DNA from: Dokdonella_A sp963775445
GTDB taxonomy: Bacteria; Pseudomonadota; Gammaproteobacteria; Xanthomonadales; Rhodanobacteraceae
Length of the DNA: 64,000 bases
Direction of reading: 5' to 3'
NCBI GenBank assembly: GCA_963775445.1
Contig: CAVZIT010000004.1
Coordinates: forward strand, 806,001-870,000
Of this stretch, positions 50,748 to 59,322 are shown piece by piece. Each line of letters opens with the position of its first letter. Position 1 is the stretch's first letter. The translations under genes were made by a program, and so were the position numbers. The notes under the pieces were generated by a model. That model was not told where the DNA came from, ran no database searches, and worked only from the letters and a program-made list of their open reading frames with translations.

Positions 50748-52136
50748 ATGGGCACATTGGACCTGCCAGCGCGGTTTATCGGGGGTGGCTTCTTGCTGCT
50801 GTGCGGGCTTGTCGCGTCGGTACACGCGACCGATGTCGCGGCGCTGCGAATCTGGGCCGGCCCCGATTACACGCGCGCCGTGTTCGACGTTTCTGACAAG
50901 GTCGATTACAAGCTGTTCGAACTGGCCAATCCCGATCGAATCGTACTCGACCTGGCCGGGAGCCGGTTGACGTCGGAATTTGATGCGCCGAACGTCAAGG
51001 GATTATTGAAGCGCATACGCACGGGTCGCCATGGCAAGGACGGGGTGCGCGTCGTATTTGATCTCGACAAGGATGTACGCCCGAAGAGCTTTCTGTTGCA
51101 GCCTGCCGACAAATTTGGCTACCGGCTGGTGCTCGATCTCTACCCGAAAGCAAAGGCACCCGCGCCCGTGCGAACGGTCGCGAGCGCCCTTCCGGGAGTC
51201 GCGCGCAAGGTCGTCATCGCGCTGGATGCGGGTCATGGTGGCGATGACCCGGGTGCCACCGGGCCTTCGGGGACTCACGAAAAGACCATCACGCTTTCGG
51301 TCGCGCGAGAATTGAAAAAGCTCATCGATCGCGAGCCCGGCATGACCGCCGTGCTGACCCGCGATGGGGATTACTTCATTCCGCTCGCCGAGCGCTATCG
51401 CAAGGCACGTGAGGCCAAGGCCGACCTGTTCGTGTCGATTCACGCCGACGCATTTCGTTCCAGCGACGCGCGCGGATCTTCGGTCTGGGTGCTTTCGCCG
51501 CGCGGCGCGACCAGCGAAGCGGCACGCTGGCTGGCGGATAGCGAGAACCGCGCGGACCTGGTCGGGGGCGTATCGCTGGATGACAAGGACGACACGCTCG
51601 CCGCTGTTCTGCTCGACTTGTCTCAAGGTGCGACGATGGAGGCGAGCACCGCGGTGGCGAAGCAGGTTCTCCATGCGCTCCAGCGCATAGGACCCACGCA
51701 TCGGGGCTTCGTCGAACGGGCCAATTTCGTGGTTTTGCGCTCGCCGGATGTGCCCTCGATACTGGTCGAGACCGCATTCATCACCAATCCGCGGGAAGAG
51801 CGACGCTTGAAGGATCCCAAGCAGCGCGAGCGTATCGCCGAGGCCGTGCTCGACGGAGTCAAGGACTACTTCACCGCGACCCCGCCGCCGGGCACGTTGT
51901 TCGCGAAGAACGCAGGCATGTTTCCGGCCGGGAGCATGGTGGCCGCTGTCGGGGGCACCGCGTCGGCGAAATCCGATGTCAGCCTGCGCGATTTGCACAA
52001 GGTCAGACGTGGCGAGACGCTAAGTGGCATCGCGCAGCAATACGGCGTAAGCCTCGGCACCCTGCGTTCGGCCAACCGCTTGTCCGATGATGGCCTGCGC
52101 GCCGGGGACATTCTTCAGATACCAGCAGGTTCGTAA
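50748..52136 (+). CDS. amiC: N-acetylmuramoyl-L-alanine amidase AmiC with AMIN and LysM domains
   Basis: The periplasmic zinc amidase splits septal peptidoglycan during daughter-cell separation. The 462-residue product has a signal segment (about residues 10-27) and an AMIN domain (about 32-130, with DYTRAVFDVSDKVDYKLFEL). The Amidase_3 domain (about 155-375) holds the zinc ligands in ALDAGHGGDDPGATG, the HEKTITLSVARELKKL Glu, SIHADAF and the late VETAFITNPREE. A C-terminal LysM motif (about 418-461; VRRGETLSGIAQQYG) is absent from E. coli AmiC. It lies between tsaE and mutL as usual. Confidence 0.95.
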   Translation: MGTLDLPARFIGGGFLLLCGLVASVHATDVAALRIWAGPDYTRAVFDVSDKVDYKLFELANPDRIVLDLAGSRLTSEFDAPNVKGLLKRIRTGRHGKDGVRVVFDLDKDVRPKSFLLQPADKFGYRLVLDLYPKAKAPAPVRTVASALPGVARKVVIALDAGHGGDDPGATGPSGTHEKTITLSVARELKKLIDREPGMTAVLTRDGDYFIPLAERYRKAREAKADLFVSIHADAFRSSDARGSSVWVLSPRGATSEAARWLADSENRADLVGGVSLDDKDDTLAAVLLDLSQGATMEASTAVAKQVLHALQRIGPTHRGFVERANFVVLRSPDVPSILVETAFITNPREERRLKDPKQRERIAEAVLDGVKDYFTATPPPGTLFAKNAGMFPAGSMVAAVGGTASAKSDVSLRDLHKVRRGETLSGIAQQYGVSLGTLRSANRLSDDGLRAGDILQIPAGS

Positions 52137-52183
52137 TCGCGTGGGTGCGGCTATCATGTCGCATTGGCCCGAACCCATCGCCG

Positions 52184-53971
52184 ATGCCGCACATCCGTCA
52201 CCTGCCATCTGATCTGGTCAATCAAATCGCCGCGGGCGAGGTGATCGAGCGGCCTGCTTCGGTCGTCAAGGAATTGATGGAAAACAGCATCGATGCGGGC
52301 GCCCGGCGCATCGATATCGACATCGAGAACGGCGGAAGCCGCCTGATCCGCGTGCGCGACGATGGCGCCGGCATTGCCGCCGCAGAGTTGCCATTGGCAC
52401 TCAGTGCGCATGCGACCAGCAAGATTGCCAGCTTCGAGGAGCTTGAGCGCGTCGGCACGCTTGGTTTTCGCGGAGAGGCACTCCCTTCCATTGCGTCGGT
52501 CTCGCGCATGGTCCTGATCTCGCGTCCCGCGGAGCAGGAACACGCCTGCCGCATTGAGGCCGACGGCGGCAAATTCCAGCCGGCGTGCCCTGCCCATCAT
52601 CCAGCCGGGACGACTGCCGAAGTGCGTGATCTGTTCCACAACGTCCCGGCGCGCCGCAAGTTTTTGCGCAGCGAGCGTACCGAATTCAACCATGTCGATG
52701 AACTGGTCAGGTCGATGGGGCTTGCGCGAAGCGATATCGCCATTCAGCTGCGCCACAACGGCAAAGCCATTCGCCTTTACAAGGCCGCACCCAGTGCGCG
52801 GGATGCCATCGACAGGCTCGGCGACGTGCTCGGTGAGGATTTTGTTGCCAGTAGCCTGCGCGTCGAACACGCCGCAGCCGGCTTGCGTCTCTTCGGCTGG
52901 GTTGGCCTGCCGACAGCGTCGCGTGCGCAGGCCGATCATCAGTACTTTCACGTCAATGGTCGACGTGTGCGTGATCGCCTGGTTGCACATGCTGTGCGCC
53001 AGGCTTATGCGGATGTGTTGTTTCACGGGCGCCATCCCGCATTTGTTCTATTCCTCGAGCTTGATGCGGGCCTGGTGGACGTCAACGTGCACCCTGCCAA
53101 GCACGAAGTCCGTTTTCGCGAGAGCCGACTCGTCCATGATTTTCTTTATCGCACCCTTGAAGAGGCGCTCTCGGGATCGAGCGCAGGCGTCCCGAAGCGT
53201 TCGGTGATCGCTTCCATGGTTACACCGAATGCCAACTACCGTTCGCAGGGAAGTCTGCGTGTCGGCGAGCCTCTCGCCGCGTATGCAGCGCTGCTCGGGC
53301 GGCCCGATCAACCAACTGCCGACATTGCCGACAGATCGCGTGCCGTCGAAGCGCCAGCTGCGCTGTCGAGCGAAGACGGATCGGCAATGCCGCCGCTGGG
53401 ATATGCATTGGCTCAGCTGCACGGGATTTTCATACTCGCGCAAAATGCGAATGGCCTGGTTCTGGTGGACATGCACGCAGCGCACGAACGCGTCACTTAC
53501 GAAAAACTGAAGCGCGATCAGGCAGACGCGGGCATCCAGTCGCAGGCCTTGCTGGTGCCGCTCCAGATCGCGGTGAGCGAACGTGAAGCGGCAATGGTCG
53601 AGGAACAGGCCGCAGCGGTTGCGGAGCTTGGCCTCGACCTCGCACGCAGCGGCCCGCAAAGCGTCACCGTGCGCCAGGTGCCGAGCTTGCTCGCGACAAC
53701 CGACGTGATTCAGCTGGTTCGCGATGTGATTGCGGATTTCAGTGCCGAGCGCGGCACGCGCCACCTCGAGGAAGCCGGGAACGCGCTCCTCGCGAGTATT
53801 GCCTGTCGCGGTTCCATGCGCGCTCATCGGCGCATGACGCTGCCCGAAATGAATGCGTTGTTGCGCGACATGGAAAGGACGGAGCGCTCGGATCAATGCA
53901 ATCATGGACGCCCCACGTGGGTCCAGCTCGGCCTTGCCGAACTCGACCGTTTCTTTCTCAGGGGGCGCTAA
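52184..53971 (+). CDS. mutL: DNA mismatch repair protein MutL
   Basis: MutL links mismatch recognition by MutS to strand incision and excision. The 595-residue product has the GHKL ATPase motifs: IAAGEVIERPASVVKELMEN (about residues 15-34), RVRDDGAGI, a FRGEALPSIASVSR lid and a GTTAEVRDLFHNVPARRKFL segment. The C-terminal dimerisation domain contains LVLVDMHAAHERVTYEK and ends CNHGRPTWVQLGLAELDRFF. The DQHA(x)2E endonuclease metal motif is replaced by MHAAHE, with no obvious full endonuclease set, as in Dam-type gammaproteobacteria. ATG 52184 matches the family start. Confidence 0.95.
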   Translation: MPHIRHLPSDLVNQIAAGEVIERPASVVKELMENSIDAGARRIDIDIENGGSRLIRVRDDGAGIAAAELPLALSAHATSKIASFEELERVGTLGFRGEALPSIASVSRMVLISRPAEQEHACRIEADGGKFQPACPAHHPAGTTAEVRDLFHNVPARRKFLRSERTEFNHVDELVRSMGLARSDIAIQLRHNGKAIRLYKAAPSARDAIDRLGDVLGEDFVASSLRVEHAAAGLRLFGWVGLPTASRAQADHQYFHVNGRRVRDRLVAHAVRQAYADVLFHGRHPAFVLFLELDAGLVDVNVHPAKHEVRFRESRLVHDFLYRTLEEALSGSSAGVPKRSVIASMVTPNANYRSQGSLRVGEPLAAYAALLGRPDQPTADIADRSRAVEAPAALSSEDGSAMPPLGYALAQLHGIFILAQNANGLVLVDMHAAHERVTYEKLKRDQADAGIQSQALLVPLQIAVSEREAAMVEEQAAAVAELGLDLARSGPQSVTVRQVPSLLATTDVIQLVRDVIADFSAERGTRHLEEAGNALLASIACRGSMRAHRRMTLPEMNALLRDMERTERSDQCNHGRPTWVQLGLAELDRFFLRGR

Positions 53972-54064
53972 CATCCCCTCGATGAACCGCTCTCGCGCAG
54001 TACCCCTTTGCCACGGCGTAACCGTGCCGCGGCCGTCATTCATCACCAAACCGGGAAGTCACTC

Positions 54065-54973
54065 ATGCTCAAGTTCTCCGTGTTGTTCGCCGCCGCTGTC
54101 GCGGGAGTCCAATTGATGTCTGCCGGTGTCGGTTCGGACCACAAGACTACGGATTACGCCAGGCAGATCGAAGCATTCAGGGCTGCGCGCGTCGATCGCC
54201 TCAAGGCGCCCCAGGGCTGGTTGTCGCTGATCGGCTTGTATTGGCTCAAGGAGGGCAACAACACGATCGGCAGCGCCAAGGACAATGACGTAGTACTCAG
54301 CAAAGGGCCTGCCCATCTCGGCAGCGTCGCGTTGCACGATGGCAAGGCGACGATCCATGTAGCGGCTGGCACCTCGACGCTGATCGATGGCAAGCCCGAA
54401 CGCGTGGCCGAGTTGCTCGACGATTCACACCCCGAGCCGACCAAGGTTCAATTCGGGACGGTGAGCTTCTATCTGATCGACCGCTCCGGCAAGAAAGGAT
54501 TGCGCGTCAAGGACACCGATGCGCCGACGCGCACGCATTTTGTCGGACTTGACTATTTCCCGATCGATCCGTCATGGCGCATCGAGGCGAAGTGGGTGCC
54601 ATTCAAGCCGATGCGCCAGATCGAGATTCCAAGCGTCATCGGAACCGTCGACAAGATGCCCGTGCCGGGGAAGGCGGAATTCACGCGCGGCGGCAAGACT
54701 TATTCGTTGCTGCCGGTACTCGAAGAGCCCGATGCCAAGGAATTGTTCTTCATCATCGCCGATCGCACCAGTGGCAAGGAGACCTATGGCGCGGCGCGCT
54801 TCATGTATACGGATCTCCCGCAGGACGGAAAAGTGGTACTCGACTTCAACAAGGCCTATAACCCGCCGTGTGCTTTCACGCCCTACGCAACCTGCCCGCT
54901 ACCCCCACCCGGAAATCGGCTGGATCTCGCCGTGACGGCAGGCGAGAAGAAATACCGCGGCGCCCCCCACTGA
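54065..54973 (+). CDS. DUF1684 family exported protein
   Basis: The 302-residue product has a short signal peptide (about residues 1-22) and a DUF1684 domain. Characteristic parts are RLKAPQGWLSLIGLYWLKEGNNTIGS (about residues 44-69), the beta-rich middle, and the C-terminal LDFNKAYNPPCAFTPYATCPLPPPGNRL, which holds two conserved cysteines and the proline-rich signature of the family. Function is unknown. Members are found as secreted proteins or lipoproteins in many proteobacteria and bacteroidetes. ATG 54065 follows mutL by 93 bases. It could be on the mutL transcript. Confidence 0.85.
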   Translation: MLKFSVLFAAAVAGVQLMSAGVGSDHKTTDYARQIEAFRAARVDRLKAPQGWLSLIGLYWLKEGNNTIGSAKDNDVVLSKGPAHLGSVALHDGKATIHVAAGTSTLIDGKPERVAELLDDSHPEPTKVQFGTVSFYLIDRSGKKGLRVKDTDAPTRTHFVGLDYFPIDPSWRIEAKWVPFKPMRQIEIPSVIGTVDKMPVPGKAEFTRGGKTYSLLPVLEEPDAKELFFIIADRTSGKETYGAARFMYTDLPQDGKVVLDFNKAYNPPCAFTPYATCPLPPPGNRLDLAVTAGEKKYRGAPH

Positions 54974-55069
54974 TCGATTGCGCAGTGGCAGCGATTCGAA
55001 GGCTTGCCGCTGCCCTGACCGGTTTCGTAGGGGCGTGCGATTTCTAAGAATCAAGCAGCACGCGCCAAT

Positions 55070-55852
55070 TCATGTTCCGCTGAATGCCGGTCTGCGCCGC
55101 TCCAGAAACGCCTGCGTGCCTTCGCGCATATCGGCGCTCGCGCAGCACAGAGCGAAGGCGTGCGCTTCATAGTCGAGCCCCAAGTCCAGTGCACCCTCAC
55201 CCCCCGTCAGCACCGCATCGAGGATTCCCGCGAGCGCATGGGGTGCGGAGCGCGCAAGTTGATCCGCGATGGCCATCACCTCGCTGTCGAGTTTTTCGTG
55301 CGCAACCATGCGGGTCAGCAAACCCAGTTGCAGCGCGCGCTCGGCCCCGATCGGAGCACCCAGGAGACACAGTTCCAGCGCGGCCGCACGACCGGCCAGA
55401 CGCAACAGGCGCTGGGTGCCGCCGAAGCCGGGAATGACGCCGAGATTGATCTCCGGTTGGCCGAGCCGCGCCTTGGCGCTGCCGATACGCACATGACAGG
55501 CCATGGCGATCTCCATGCCGCCGCCCAGCGCGAAACCCTGAATGCGCGCGATAACCGGTTTGCCGAGTGTTTCGATGCGGTGCATGAGCGTCTGACCTGC
55601 TCGCGCGAAGGCCAGCGCGTCCAGTGGCGACAAAGCCGCCAGTTCGCCGATGTCGGCGCCTGCGACAAAGGCCTTGTCCCCCGCCCCAGCAAGCACGACG
55701 ACGCGCACCGACGGGTCCAACCGGGCCTCGTCGAAGGCGCACTGCAATTCATTGATCGTCGCGCGGTTGAGCGCGTTGAGCTTGTCGGGCCGAGTGATCG
55801 TGATGGTGCGTACCGAATCGCGATCCCCAGCCTGGATATTGGAAAAAGCCAT
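55070..55852 (-). CDS. Enoyl-CoA hydratase / isomerase family protein (crotonase)
   Basis: The 260-residue crotonase-fold enzyme probably hydrates enoyl-CoA in fatty-acid or amino-acid breakdown. The oxyanion-hole motifs are DKAFVAGADIGEL (about residues 59-71) and IQGFALGGGMEIAMACHVRIG (about 104-124). Both catalytic glutamates expected for a hydratase are present in GQPEINLGVIPGFGG. ATG 55852 is clear. The substrate range cannot be told. The gap to DUF1684 (97 bases) has a 7-bp inverted repeat (GGCAGCG/CGCTGCC) but no T tract. A second crotonase is at 58558. Confidence 0.88.
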   Translation of the reverse strand: MAFSNIQAGDRDSVRTITITRPDKLNALNRATINELQCAFDEARLDPSVRVVVLAGAGDKAFVAGADIGELAALSPLDALAFARAGQTLMHRIETLGKPVIARIQGFALGGGMEIAMACHVRIGSAKARLGQPEINLGVIPGFGGTQRLLRLAGRAAALELCLLGAPIGAERALQLGLLTRMVAHEKLDSEVMAIADQLARSAPHALAGILDAVLTGGEGALDLGLDYEAHAFALCCASADMREGTQAFLERRRPAFSGT

Positions 55853-56101
55853 GTCGTTTCCCGGTCGGCGTTCAGAAACCGCGAATCATAACAACGCGGC
55901 GGCCTTACCCGTCCCGATCGAGATTGCCGCGCCCTGGATCGGCAGCGGACCCGAGCCATCGCGCATTCTCCAGAAACTTTCGGGGACCGACGCGCTCTCA
56001 AGGAACTACCCGCATTGGTCCAGGGCCGGCGCTCGGGTACACTACCGCGCCCTGCGCCGGCCCTTGGCGCGGTCGCTTTTGTTGATCAGTCTGGAGGCAA
56101 C

Positions 56102-56782
56102 ATGAAATTTGCTTGGTTACTCGCCCTGGCGGCGTTGCTCATGGCGGGCTCCGCCTTCGCGCAGGACACCAGCTCGGAAAAAGGCAAGCTGTCGTATGCG
56201 ATCGGTTACCAGATCGGCAGCGACTTCGTCGATCGCAAGATGAACATCGACATCGCAACCTTGAATCGAGCAATCCAGGACGGCTACGCAAAACGCGATC
56301 CGGCCGTACCGGAAGCGACGATGACCGACGTCCTCTCCAAGTTCCAGAAGAAGGCCCTGGCCGAGGCCAAGACCGAATTCGACAAGACCAATGCCGAGAA
56401 CAAGCGCAAGAGCGCGGCTTTCATGGCGGCCAACAAGTCCAAGAAGGGCATCATCGTGTTGCCGTCGGGCGTGCAGTACCGCGTCATCGAGGATGGCAAT
56501 GGCAAGCAGGTCACGCGCACCAGCGAGGTGACTTTGCATTATCGCGGTTCGCTGCCCGACGGGCTCGAGTTTGACAGCTCGTTCGCTCGCGGCCAGCCGG
56601 TTACTGTCAAAGTGGATGACGTCATCAAGGGTTGGCAGGACGTGCTGCCCAAGATGCGAGTCGGCGATCACTGGCAAATCTTCATTCCGGCGGATCTCGC
56701 CTACGGCGAGCGCGGCAATCCGCCGCGTATCGGTCCGAGCGAAGCCCTCGTGTTCGACATCAAGATCATCAGCGTGAAGTGA
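56102..56782 (+). CDS. FKBP-type periplasmic peptidyl-prolyl isomerase (FkpA/Mip-like)
   Basis: The 226-residue protein folds and isomerises periplasmic proteins. After a signal peptide (MKFAWLLALAALLMAGSAFA) comes the helical dimerisation domain typical of FkpA/Mip (about residues 28-115; LSYAIGYQIGSDF, ending in a long charged helix). A C-terminal FKBP domain follows (about 125-226; GVQYRVIEDGNGKQV, VTLHYRGSLPDGLEFDSSF, VIKGWQDVLPKMRVGD, IPADLAYGERGNPPRIGPSEALVFDIKI). ATG 56102 has GGAGG upstream. The downstream DUF1289 gene starts 31 bases later. Confidence 0.93.
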   Translation: MKFAWLLALAALLMAGSAFAQDTSSEKGKLSYAIGYQIGSDFVDRKMNIDIATLNRAIQDGYAKRDPAVPEATMTDVLSKFQKKALAEAKTEFDKTNAENKRKSAAFMAANKSKKGIIVLPSGVQYRVIEDGNGKQVTRTSEVTLHYRGSLPDGLEFDSSFARGQPVTVKVDDVIKGWQDVLPKMRVGDHWQIFIPADLAYGERGNPPRIGPSEALVFDIKIISVK

Positions 56783-56813
56783 TCGCGAAGTTTCGCGCTC
56801 GCATCGGATGTGA

Positions 56814-57026
56814 ATGACTTCCGATTTCCGGGCGTACGCGCCGTCGAGCCATATCACCAGCCCTTGCACCGGCGTATGCAAACTCGACATGTCGGGATAC
56901 TGTGTCGGGTGCCGGCGCAGCGGCAGCGAGATTGCGCGCTGGGTTGCCATGGATGAGGACGAACGCGTGCGCATCATCGATGAGGTCCTGCCGCGGCGCG
57001 CAGCACAAGGCTGGTGGCCGCAGTAG
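56814..57026 (+). CDS. DUF1289 small cysteine protein
   Basis: The 70-residue protein has the DUF1289 motif SPCTGVCKLDMSGYCVGCRRSGSEI (split here as SPCTGVCKLD and GYCVGCRRSGSEI), with four cysteines that could bind zinc or an iron-sulfur cluster, followed by a short helix with W-x-MDEDER. Function is unknown. The family is often found beside Nudix or metabolic enzymes. It overlaps the Nudix gene start by 13 bases, so the two are translated together. Confidence 0.85.
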   Translation: MTSDFRAYAPSSHITSPCTGVCKLDMSGYCVGCRRSGSEIARWVAMDEDERVRIIDEVLPRRAAQGWWPQ

Positions 57027-57643
57027 ACCTCAAGACGGTTGACGCGGCGACGCTGCGCCGCGCGGTACGCGCATTGGATGATCCACCAGGCGCGCCTGGA
57101 TGGAACGCCTCCGAACTCGCCGACTTGCTCGATTCGGATTTGCCGCTGCGCACGGCTGCGGTCCTGGTACCGCTGGTCCGTCGCGGCGAGGAATTCTTTG
57201 TCCTGTTTACCGTGCGAACCGATCAGATGCGCGAACACGCGGGCCAGGTGAGCTTTCCCGGTGGCCGCATCGAGGCGAAAGATTTCGACGCAGTTGCTGC
57301 AGCCTTGCGCGAGACCGAGGAGGAAACCGGCATCCAGTCGAACGCGATCGAGGCTTTCGGTTATCTCGATGCGTTGGAGACGGTGTCAGGCTTCCGCGTA
57401 TTGCCGGTCGCGGGCTTTGTCGACGGCAGCTACCAGGCCGCTCCGGATGGCACCGAAGTCGCTGAATTGTTCGAAGTGCCGCTCGCATTCATCCTTGCGC
57501 CCGGACGCCTCAAGAGCCAGCGTGTCGAATGGCGCGGACGCAAGCGCAATCTCGTCGAGTTCGACTGGATGCGGCATCGCGTCTGGGGCGCCACCGCGTC
57601 AATACTGGTCAATCTCGCCCGGCGCCTGGAACTCGTGACGTGA
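57014..57643 (+). CDS. nudL: Nudix hydrolase, CoA pyrophosphatase type
   Basis: The 209-residue enzyme probably hydrolyses coenzyme A or acyl-CoA to phosphopantetheine and ADP. A family UPF0035-type motif precedes the box (HAGQVSFPGGRIE), and the Nudix box reads GGRIEAKDFDAVAAALRETEEETGI in two parts, with the E-x-x-EE catalytic acids intact. The start is GTG 57014, inside the DUF1289 gene. The stop overlaps the GTG of the sulfurtransferase gene by three bases, so DUF1289, nudL and the sulfurtransferase form one tightly coupled unit. Confidence 0.88.
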   Translation: MAAVDLKTVDAATLRRAVRALDDPPGAPGWNASELADLLDSDLPLRTAAVLVPLVRRGEEFFVLFTVRTDQMREHAGQVSFPGGRIEAKDFDAVAAALRETEEETGIQSNAIEAFGYLDALETVSGFRVLPVAGFVDGSYQAAPDGTEVAELFEVPLAFILAPGRLKSQRVEWRGRKRNLVEFDWMRHRVWGATASILVNLARRLELVT

Positions 57644-58509
57644 CTGATCGACCGAACGATGCCCCCTTGCTGTCCGCACGCGACATCGCGAGACGCATGC
57701 AGGGTTCGCGCGTCTTGATCGTCGATTGCCGCTTCGACCTCACCGATCCGCGCACGGCAGAACGCGATTACCTCGCCGCGCACATTCCGGGCGCGAGATA
57801 TGCCGATCTCGATCGCGACCTGTCCGATCTTTCGAAATCAGGCCTGGGGCGGCATCCGGTACCGGACTCCGGTGCTTTTTCCGCGGCGCTGTCGCGTTGG
57901 GGCTGGCAACCCGGTGTGCTCCTTGTGGCTTATGATGCGGCCAACGCTGCATTGGCCGCAGCTCGCCTGTGGTGGCTCATGCGAATGGCCGGACGTGATG
58001 CTGTTGTGCTCGACGGCGGATTGCAGGCATGGCGCGCGGCGAATATGCCGCTCGAATCCGGTTCACCATCGGAGTCCGCAAGTGCGGCATCTGTCCACTT
58101 CGATCGATCTGGAATGGTCGGCTACGAAGAACTCGAACGTCGCCTCGGCGATGATTCGATCCTGCTGCTCGATGCGCGCGCCGCGCCGCGCTATCGCGGC
58201 GAGGTGGAGCCGATCGACGCGGTTGCGGGCCATGTGCCCGGCGCTCGCAATCGACCGTACTCCGACAACTTGCAGGCCGATGGCCGTTTCAAGCCCGCTG
58301 CGACTCTCTCCGACGAATTCACCCGCTTGCTGGCAGGTCGGCACCCGGCCGACGTGGTGCATATGTGCGGCTCCGGCGTCACGGCCTGCCACAACCTGCT
58401 GGCGATGGAACATGCCGGCCTTTCCGGATCACGCGTGTTTGCTCCATCATGGAGCGGCTGGATCGACGACGCAAAACACCCGATTGCGACGGGCGACGCA
58501 CCGGCTTAG
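57640..58509 (+). CDS. sseA: 3-mercaptopyruvate / thiosulfate sulfurtransferase (two rhodanese domains)
   Basis: The 289-residue enzyme moves sulfur from 3-mercaptopyruvate or thiosulfate to a thiophilic acceptor. An inactive N-terminal rhodanese domain (about 1-140; VLIVDCRFDLTDP, HIPGARYADLDRDLS) is followed by the catalytic domain (about 160-285), whose active loop is CGSGVTA, the form found in mercaptopyruvate sulfurtransferases; thiosulfate enzymes more often have CRKGVT. The start is GTG 57640, overlapping the nudL stop. Acceptor unknown. Confidence 0.9.
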   Translation: MTDRPNDAPLLSARDIARRMQGSRVLIVDCRFDLTDPRTAERDYLAAHIPGARYADLDRDLSDLSKSGLGRHPVPDSGAFSAALSRWGWQPGVLLVAYDAANAALAAARLWWLMRMAGRDAVVLDGGLQAWRAANMPLESGSPSESASAASVHFDRSGMVGYEELERRLGDDSILLLDARAAPRYRGEVEPIDAVAGHVPGARNRPYSDNLQADGRFKPAATLSDEFTRLLAGRHPADVVHMCGSGVTACHNLLAMEHAGLSGSRVFAPSWSGWIDDAKHPIATGDAPA

Positions 58510-58557
58510 ACCATCGAGGAGTCGCCTCCCGGGAAAGCCTGACGTTTCTCTTGCAGT

Positions 58558-59322
58558 CTATTTGCGATCCTTGAGTTTGGCCACGAGTGCCGCCAGCGTG
58601 GCCTGGGATTCCGGCGAAAACCAACCTTGCAAGAAGCCGTCAACCGGAAGCGCATTCGGATCGGCGAAAACATTCGCAAGATCCGCGCGCGCCATGCGAC
58701 GAGTTTCCCGCATCGCGTTTGGCGGCAGTTGCAGCAACTGCTCGAGCCACGCCCGCGTGTGCGCAACGACTTGATCCGTGTCGGTCAGCTCGTCGACCAG
58801 ACCGATGGCACACGCGTGGTCGGCATCGACCAATGCGCCGGACACCATGAGACGTTCCGCGCGATACGCGCCGACCAGCCGTCGCATCGCAAACTGGATG
58901 CAATCCGGTACGCTCAGTCCGACCTGTACCTCGTTGAGCCCAATCCTGAACGAACCCCGCGCCATGACCCGGTAATCGCACATGATTGCGAGCACGGTGC
59001 CTCCGGCCGGACAGTGGCCAGTCAACGCGGCGGCGACCGGGATCGGCGAGCACGCAAGGTCCGAACACAAGCCGAAGAAATCCCCCCAGAAATCCCGCAT
59101 CGCGTCGCGGTCGATGCCGAGCAAGAAAGGCACATCGAGTCCAGCCGAAAACATCCCGGCTGTGCCCGAGACGACCAATCCACGCACGTCATCGTCCCTG
59201 GCGGCTGCGATCGCCTCGCGCAATTGCCGTACCAGGCCCGGATTCAGCGCGTTGACCGGCGGTCGTGCGAGGTGAAGTTCACGGATCTCGCCGTGTTCGA
59301 TTGTCTCGATCATCGCCATCAT
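58558..59322 (-). CDS. Enoyl-CoA hydratase / isomerase family protein, coupled to the DUF4139 gene
   Basis: The 254-residue crotonase-fold protein has oxyanion motifs GMFSAGLDVPFLLG and ALTGHCPAGGTVLAIMCDYRVMA. The catalytic region reads RIGLNEVQVGLSVPDCIQF, with Glu at the first hydratase position but no matching Glu at the second, so it may be an isomerase or dehydratase, not a standard hydratase. ATG 59322 overlaps the TGA of the DUF4139 gene by four bases (ATGA) and is chosen over an in-frame ATG at 59340. Coupling of a cytoplasmic CoA enzyme to an exported protein is unusual. Confidence 0.85.
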   Translation of the reverse strand: MMAMIETIEHGEIRELHLARPPVNALNPGLVRQLREAIAAARDDDVRGLVVSGTAGMFSAGLDVPFLLGIDRDAMRDFWGDFFGLCSDLACSPIPVAAALTGHCPAGGTVLAIMCDYRVMARGSFRIGLNEVQVGLSVPDCIQFAMRRLVGAYRAERLMVSGALVDADHACAIGLVDELTDTDQVVAHTRAWLEQLLQLPPNAMRETRRMARADLANVFADPNALPVDGFLQGWFSPESQATLAALVAKLKDRK